NCBI GenBank assembly: GCA_012934845.2
Contig: WNNJ02002973.1
Coordinates: forward strand, 106,292 to 170,291
DNA: 64,000 bases
From: Pomphorhynchus laevis
Taxonomy: Eukaryota; Acanthocephala; Palaeacanthocephala; Echinorhynchida; Pomphorhynchidae
Direction of reading: 5' to 3'
Shown: one piece after another, positions 58,206 through 64,000 of the stretch
Layout: every line of letters begins with the position of its first letter
Position numbering within the stretch: the first letter of the stretch is position 1
Made by a program: the position numbers and the translations under genes
The notes under the pieces: model-generated
Database searches by the model: none
Told to the model about the DNA's origin: nothing
Seen by the model: the letters and a program-made list of their open reading frames with translations, nothing else

Positions 58206-59507
58206 TATTAATATATGATGCAAATGCGATTTTCTAACATTCGAAATAATAAGATGAAAAATGTCTGATCACGCTGTCTTACCTAAAATTACGCATATGC
58301 TGTCACTGGCAAATTCGATTTTAGTTAGGTTTATTGCTGCACACTTAATTACCCTATATTCATTAGGATATCGTTTTAATCAGATCAGCTTACTGAGTCT
58401 TCGTCGTTTGTATTATTTATAAATTAAATGATAATGTTAAATAAAATTTTAATAATTAATTAATAATTAAATAATAAATAATTAATAATTGTTATATACT
58501 ATTTATAAAATTTATATCAAGTTAAAATAAAAAAATTGAAATTTTAATAAAAATCTTTTTTTCATTTGCTAACTAATAAATAACAGACGATGTAAAAGAA
58601 TAAGGATTAGATGTCATCAGGAGGAACTGATATGTATCAGGTTTCTGCTCATATTCTTCGACCCAACATAGCATGATGACCAATACATGTTCTTGACGTA
58701 TTTTCTTTGATTTGTTTAAGAACAGAAATCCTTTTATTTCTCTTTACTATTATATATAATACTAATGTCATTAAATAACATTAGTTTATAAACGAGTCAT
58801 ACAATGCAACACGAACGAATGGATTCATTCACAGAGCTCAAAGTCGCTGGAATGGCCTCTATTAACAGACAATGATGGCTAAATCTTTACATATATTTAA
58901 GAAACAGTACTTACAGAGGCCAATTAGCCAACTATGACGAGAATTTGAATTTCACATAGTTTTCTAATTGATTTTTACGTGATACATTTTTAGAGCGTAA
59001 ATGTATAATAAAAAATTTATATTCAAAGTCTGATATTGGCCATTTTGCATTGTAAAGATCGAGCAAGCTGGAAACGAGAATAAGACGAAACAAATAAAAA
59101 GCAGTAACAATCTGGAATTGGTGAGTTTATCTTGAATTTGTCAATTTTGAATTTTTGCAGTGGACAGTTGTAACTAGCAGAATATAAAACTGTTTTCTTT
59201 TTGCGTAATTATACTTACTTAGCTAATCTTGTAATATTAAAATTGAGTCACAGTCGATATATTGTTATATTTCTAAGCAATAGATAAATTTTATCGAAGC
59301 GAACAATCTGTTGTTTTGCAAAATTGTTTAACACTTTAATTCAGTTAGCATCATAACGGATCATTATATCTTTTAGTTAATAAATGTACCACTAAAGATC
59401 ATAACAAGTATGGATCTCTGTTGATCAAAAGCCGTGCTTACCATCTATGCGACAGTGCTATTAGATCTCCCAAATCAGAATTACGAGTGCATCAATTGAC
59501 TTTGTCT
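58206..59507. other. No gene seen (proposed intron)
   Basis: AT-rich sequence without recognised features. Confidence 0.4.
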
Positions 59508-61315
59508 GAATAACAACAACAATTTCTTGACAAGAAAAAACAAATAATGTTACACCAGATTTTTCTTGTCAGTTCCTTGTCCGGGTGTCGGTCGTGGAGG
59601 CAGTGCACGAGCCAAACTACTTCAGACATCGCGATCCTGGGCGACAGAACAAAGTTCTCTTTCAGATAGCCCAAGGCGGTCTTCAGCCAGTTTCTAGATT
59701 TGATATATCCACCGGTATCAAGGTCTGTCTCGAGGTCGCTTTCCAGAGAGTTCGGTCTGAAAAACCCTTTGAGGAAGGCTAGCCATCGACATCGTCAGAA
59801 CGTATCCTAGCCACCTCAAGTGACTTTCTTCGTTAAAGAGAAGAAGCGACTTTATTCCGAGTCCATCTTGGATGACCAAATTCTTAACGTATCTCAAAGG
59901 CTAAGATCGGTCACACCGCGAAGGAACCTCATTTCGTTGCCTGTATGCGAGATCTAATCCTTTCAATCATAACCCAAAACTCATGACCATAGGTTAAGAT
60001 AGGAACGGAGATTGTGTGGTAAACCGAAAGCTTCGCCCGAAGACTCAACTCCGGCTTCACCATGACCTACCTGTACAAAGAAAGCATTGCTACGTTAGCT
60101 GTACAGATCCCCTTCTCAATCTCCCTGATGTTCCTGCCGTCCCTTGAGAACAATACCCCAAGATAACTGAAATCTTCCACATCAGGAAGAACATTTTCGC
60201 CAACTCAGATTGACATTGACACCTGAATCCGAGACGAACACATAGAGATAGTTTTGGAGGTACTAACCAACATCCCTGCCACTTAGCATTCCATTGTAAA
60301 TCGGATTATTAAGCATTGTAAATCCTCAGGACAAGAAGCCAACAAGATGACATCATCTTCAAAAATCAGTGATGGTATCCTGATGAAACCGAACTAAAGA
60401 CCGATATCCGTCAGAGCAGCTCTTTTCGTAATTTTGTCTATGTAAACAAGGAACAAAAGTGGACACAAATGACAGCCCTGACGAAGCCCAACGCCTACTG
60501 GAAAAGATTCAAACTTTCTACCTGAAACATGAACACAACTCATACTTTGTTCATACAGAGAAGCCACAACTACCCAAAGATAATGTAGTACTCCATACTC
60601 CCTAATTACCTCCTAAGCCCTTTCTCGCGGAACTCGGTCGAACACATTCCTTAAATCTTCAAAGCACATGTAGACCGGTAAAGCGAACTCCCAATACCGT
60701 TCAGGGATAGTCGAGAGAGTAAAGAGCTGATCCGTTGTTCCACGACTTGGATGAAAGCCACATTGTTTCTCTTGCAACTATCCCTCAACTATAGGCAGTA
60801 TCCTTAACTCAAGAATCCTAGCAAATAGCTTACCAGTTTGGCTAAGAAGAGGGATGCCCCGATAATTAGATCACACTCTTCGGTCACCTTTATTAAGGAT
60901 CAGTACCACAACCCCAGTTCGACACTCACTAGTAACCGTGTCCGACTTCAATACAATATTGAAAATCCGTGTTAGCCGCTTCATGCCAACAAAGTCGAAC
61001 CTCGTCTAGTCGAACCTCGTCTACTCCAGAAGACTTGTCATTACGAAGTTTTTAAACAACAACAATGACCTCTTTCAAAGATATGAGCTCTTTCGTTGGT
61101 TCTAAAGACTCTACTTCTAAAGAGAATGTATTTCCATCGGATAAAGGAAACTCTTAAAATGCTCTTTCCAACAACCAAGAATTTCTTCAATGTCAGTCAG
61201 CATATATCCTCTCGTGTCATATACAGTTTGAGAAGTTTTCTCCTTTCTAACACGAAGCTTCCCTATTGTCCTCCAGAACATCTTAGAAGCTGACCTATAA
61301 TCAAGTTCTAAGTTC
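59508..61315 (-). mobile_element. LINE-F: Rex3-like RTE-clade LINE, 5'-truncated
   Basis: Minus-strand pieces in RT order: DIEEILGCWKEHFKSFL (about 61190), NDKSSGVDEVR (about 61030), QLFTLSTIPERYWEF (about 60720), YMCFEDLRNVFDRVPREGL (about 60640), GLRQGCHLCPLLFLVYIDKI (about 60440-60490), FEDDVILLASCPEDLQCLI (about 60330; FADD in the family), FSYLGVLFSRDGRNIREIEK (about 60130), LSVYHTISVPILTYGHEFWV (about 60000) and MIERIRSRIQATK. The LTYGHExWVMTERxRSRIQAAE block is characteristic of Rex3-type RTE elements. The 3' end is a short (TTG)-like repeat at 59508-59522, as usual for RTE. The endonuclease is missing and many stops are present. Confidence 0.88.
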
Positions 61316-61332
61316 TAAAACTTAGAACTTGA
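61301..61332. repeat. 14-bp inverted repeat at the LINE-F 5' edge
   Basis: TCAAGTTCTAAGTT (61301-61314) and AACTTAGAACTTGA (61319-61332) are perfect reverse complements. Confidence 0.8.
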
Positions 61333-62195
61333 GGACACTTTGTTTGAATAGTTACTCGATAAAATATCAAAGATTTTAAAACAATGGATACATGCTCTTC
61401 AATGTAATTTGTTCACACTTTCTTTATGCCCGTTTGATTAATTTTAATTTTGTTTATGATATGTTGGTTAATGCAATTATACAATAATATCCCTATTCTT
61501 TTTTATTCGTTCTGGTAACTAAAGGATCTTCTTTTAAGCAATGATTTATAAATTGCAGAAATATCAAGATGTACACCTTATTATTCTAACCTCATCATCT
61601 CCCACAACTGAAATGATTGCCACTCTTATCTTCCTACATCGATAGATGAAACAAAAACTGTTAATATGCATTTTGAATTGTTTAAACTATAAAAGTCGTT
61701 CATGCATCCTAATAAACTAAGATTTTTAACTCATGAAATCGAAAGCGGAATTTAATCCTATTAATTGTAAATATGTTGTATGTGCTCCTTATGTAATAGT
61801 TATTTGTCCTCTTGGTTATTCAAGCTTGCACTCTTTTTTTATCAACGATTACTTGGAGAGTAAGCGTTTTCAAAATTGATTTCAATCACACTATTTAAAG
61901 AACACTCAACGCGTTTTGAAGTTGATAACTATTAAAACAAGTGTTAACTCCCGATCGGTTCCCTCTTGCAATACTGCTATTTCGTTCTTAATAAAGATTT
62001 GTCTTAGAAATTAGTTAATGTCACCTAAACTAAACGTTATTACCGTTTAATTTTACTCGAGATTAAACATATTTGATTATGTTTGAATTATATCAATTCC
62101 ATGAATGTTATATTTAAAATATATAAAATTAACAAATTCAATTGTTCATTGCAACGAATGCCTATAAACATATAACTGACGGCGACACAATTTTT
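61333..62195. other. No gene seen (proposed intron)
   Basis: AT-rich, no recognised feature. Confidence 0.4.
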
Positions 62196-62392
62196 AGGTC
62201 GTCGTCAGTCGAGCAAATTGAACCGAAATCCAATCCAATTTTAGATGATTACATCTCGTCATCAAGAAAACATAATGTTACAAACACATTAGGTCGTCGT
62301 CAGTCGACAGTCGAGTAAATTGAACCGAAATCCAATCCAATTTTAGATGATTACATCTCGTCATCAAGAAAACATAATGTTACAAACACATT
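62196..62392. repeat. Tandem duplication of ~95 bp
   Basis: 62196-62290 is repeated at 62291-62392; the second unit has about 7 extra bases (CAGTCGA duplicated). Otherwise I see only a C/T difference. The end also forms a short palindrome around ACATTATGT. Confidence 0.9.
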
Positions 62393-62571
62393 ATGTTTGT
62401 AATATAATTGTTAAATACAGTTGTCATCGAAAATTTAATTAAATAAAGGTTGTTTCGATTTTGCTGTTCTTAAATTATATTATTATAAGAGATACAGTAT
62501 ATGTATTGATGATTTTTCGAGAATCTTGACTGACAGTTTTCTTCTTATATGTATGATATCATCCTTATCAA

Positions 62572-62617
62572 GATAGCATCCTTATCAAGCATATATATGC
62601 TTGATAAGGATGCTATC
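62572..62617. repeat. Perfect 46-bp palindrome without a loop
   Basis: GATAGCATCCTTATCAAGCA at the left edge is mirrored as its reverse complement at the right edge, with TATATA at the centre. TATCATCCTTATCAAGATAG just left of it is a partial third copy. Confidence 0.92.
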
Positions 62618-63635
62618 GTTGTAAGCTTGCACATTTTTTCAACAATAAATCTTATCGTGTCTATAATGTCCATCAACCGGAAGAAAGTTCACTTTGACGC
62701 GAAAGCAAATCTTGATAATATATACTGCATAGTTTGTAATAAAATGTAAGAACTTATACTTGAAGTTATCGATGTTTAATTTTCCTGTCGCTGAATACAT
62801 GGGTATGTTCCCGAGAGGTAGTTTTTTGAATGCCGATTCACACTATTGAAATGTACATATACATTTTTATTGAGGATGTTCGTCATTATGTGATAACTAA
62901 ATTCGGTTATAATTTGTGCAAAAAATTCATTTTAAAATGCAATGTATATAATTACGCAATCAATGAGTAATTAACACGGTAAACCGTTTAGTAACTCATA
63001 TAATTTTAGCAGTTTTTCATATTAGGAAGAAAATCATTACATGATTTCCTTCCTAATCCAATGTGAGTATGGCCGTTGTCAAAATACAGATCATTTAAAC
63101 AATTTGTAGATTTACGATTTTAAATGTCTGCCTTTTGATTTCATTTGACAGACAACATAGTTTTGAGACAATTAATCGTTAAGGTTATAATGGCAGTCGA
63201 GAAAATGGTTATTATGTTTCATCTGTAGAAATTTGTTCAATTTGTTTTTTACAATTTTCTATTAAAGAGTAGATTTTATCATAAATCAGATTATTAAGCA
63301 AATTTTTAAAATATTAAAGCCGTATAAACCATATAATACAATATTTTTAATATTTCATTTTATTTGGCTTTTCGCTTCATTTTCGAACATTAATTTTCTA
63401 ATCGTTTGATCTGTTGCTTCTATTATTAAATTCACTTCGTTGAAACATTTTAAGTTTACTTTTTCCTTGTGTTATAATAATTTTTATAATTTTTAAAATT
63501 GCGAAATTAGTCTATATTAAAATAATAGACTGTTATTTTGCCGTCATTTTTCGCGTCGCTTTTGGAGCGCGCTGTTCGACATTTGTCTGTAAATATAGGT
63601 ATCATGGTCAATTCTTACACAATGATAAAATCTAG
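62618..63635. other. No gene assigned; GC-richer patch near 63545-63590
   Basis: Mostly AT-rich. The patch TCGCGTCGCTTTTGGAGCGC ends in a plausible donor (GTCT|GTAAAT at 63590) and could be an alternative 5' exon or transcription start of the DNAJC8-like gene, with a 46-bp intron to the acceptor at 63635. It contains no ATG. Confidence 0.3.
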
Positions 63636-63776
63636 GATGATGATGCGGATCTACAGGATGAATCAAAAATACAAGAGGATATTGCTTTATCTAAAGATCC
63701 AACTATGAATTCTGCATATCAAATCAATAGACTTCTACGACCAGGATCAACTTATATAAACCTTAATCCATTTGCT
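63636..63776 (+). CDS. DNAJC8/Spf31-like J-domain splicing protein, exon
   Basis: Opens after an acceptor (ATCTAG|GATGAT) and reads 47 codons: an acidic start (DDDADLQDESKIQED), then QINRLLRPGSTYINLNPFA, which matches the DNAJC8 signature QIxRLLRPGSSYFNLNPFEVL immediately before the J-domain. It ends at a GTGCGT donor in phase 0. DNAJC8 is a nuclear J-protein associated with the spliceosome and SR-protein kinases. The in-frame TAG upstream is part of the acceptor, so this is an internal exon. Confidence 0.88.
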
Positions 63777-63832
63777 GTGCGTAGTACATAATTGTTTTGC
63801 TTGATATTTTCGACAATATTATTCATACACAG

Positions 63833-63889
63833 GTTCTTGATGTCAAATACGGCGACGCAATTGAAGCTATGCGCAAGAAATACAGAAAG
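63833..63889 (+). CDS. DNAJC8/Spf31-like gene, next exon (start of J-domain)
   Basis: Nineteen codons, VLDVKYGDAIEAMRKKYRK, between an ACACAG acceptor and an AAG|GTAATT donor, both phase 0. This is helix I and the basic helix II start of the J-domain (VLQI...DEEIKKRFRQ in human DNAJC8). The HPD motif would be in the next exon, outside the window. The intervening intron (63777-63832) is 56 bp. Confidence 0.88.
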
Positions 63890-64000
63890 GTAATTAATTT
63901 GTAGTTTATTAAGTAAATTGTAATATAATTTAATATATTAAATATAATTTAATTAATAAATAATTTAATATAATAAATATAATATAATTAAATATTTAAT

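Noticed and set aside
62549-62749. 66-codon frame over the 46-bp palindrome
   Set aside because: No homology seen and it spans a palindrome in AT-rich sequence.
63604-63640. ATG at 63604 as the start of the DNAJC8-like protein
   Set aside because: Its frame differs from the exon at 63636; joining them would need a 29-base intron.

Overview
The window is AT-rich eukaryotic DNA from an invertebrate animal that I cannot name. Two host genes can be supported. One is a single-exon SUCO/SLP1-type SUN-domain gene on the minus strand (14970-19115). The other is the 5' part of a DNAJC8/Spf31-type J-domain splicing-factor gene on the plus strand, with certain exons at 63636-63776 and 63833-63889 and a likely first exon at 56990-57085; it runs off the right edge. 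The short 56-bp intron, the Asn/Ser-rich low-complexity host protein and the mix of Jockey/I-like, CR1/L2-like and Rex3-type RTE LINEs with Ty3/gypsy elements (one CsRn1-like) fit a repeat-rich invertebrate genome.

Layout. 1-14085 is a nest of retroelements: a divergent LINE-A relative, LINE-A1, and LINE-A2, which is split by a CR1/L2-like LINE (LINE-B), itself split by a young Ty3/gypsy element (Ty3-A, 5381-10024) with 253-bp LTRs and a 5-bp target duplication. 14970-19115 is the SUN gene. 19785-21178 is a 5'-truncated LINE-C. 22650-26800 is an older CsRn1-like Ty3 fossil, followed by a 116-bp-arm palindrome, a tandem duplication, a TA microsatellite, a small inverted-repeat element and LTR remnants. 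28870-31257 (minus) is an unusual reverse-transcriptase element with an N-terminal cysteine cluster (element D), fused at its 5' edge to a second LINE-C copy (31258-34450). 34451-42911 holds more LINE-C copies and LINE-E fragments. 42912-49178 is a head-to-tail pair of LINE-A copies. 49179-50400 is a tandem array of about 445-bp units carrying hammerhead self-cleaving ribozymes on the minus strand. 51090-55815 is a LINE-E fragment, a 16-bp minisatellite and the longest LINE-C copy. From 56990 to the right edge lies the DNAJC8-like gene, whose proposed 6.5-kb first intron contains a LINE-C tail and a Rex3-like RTE element.

The most interesting signals are the hammerhead array, where catalytic core, stem II, a 2-bp stem III and an 11-bp stem I can be paired base by base, and an identically spaced cysteine cluster shared by two otherwise different retroelements (LINE-B ORF1 and element D). 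The tandem-repeat leaders of LINE-C copies and the disordered insertion inside the SUN domain are also notable. Family names LINE-A to LINE-F, element D, Ty3-A and Ty3-B are labels used only here.
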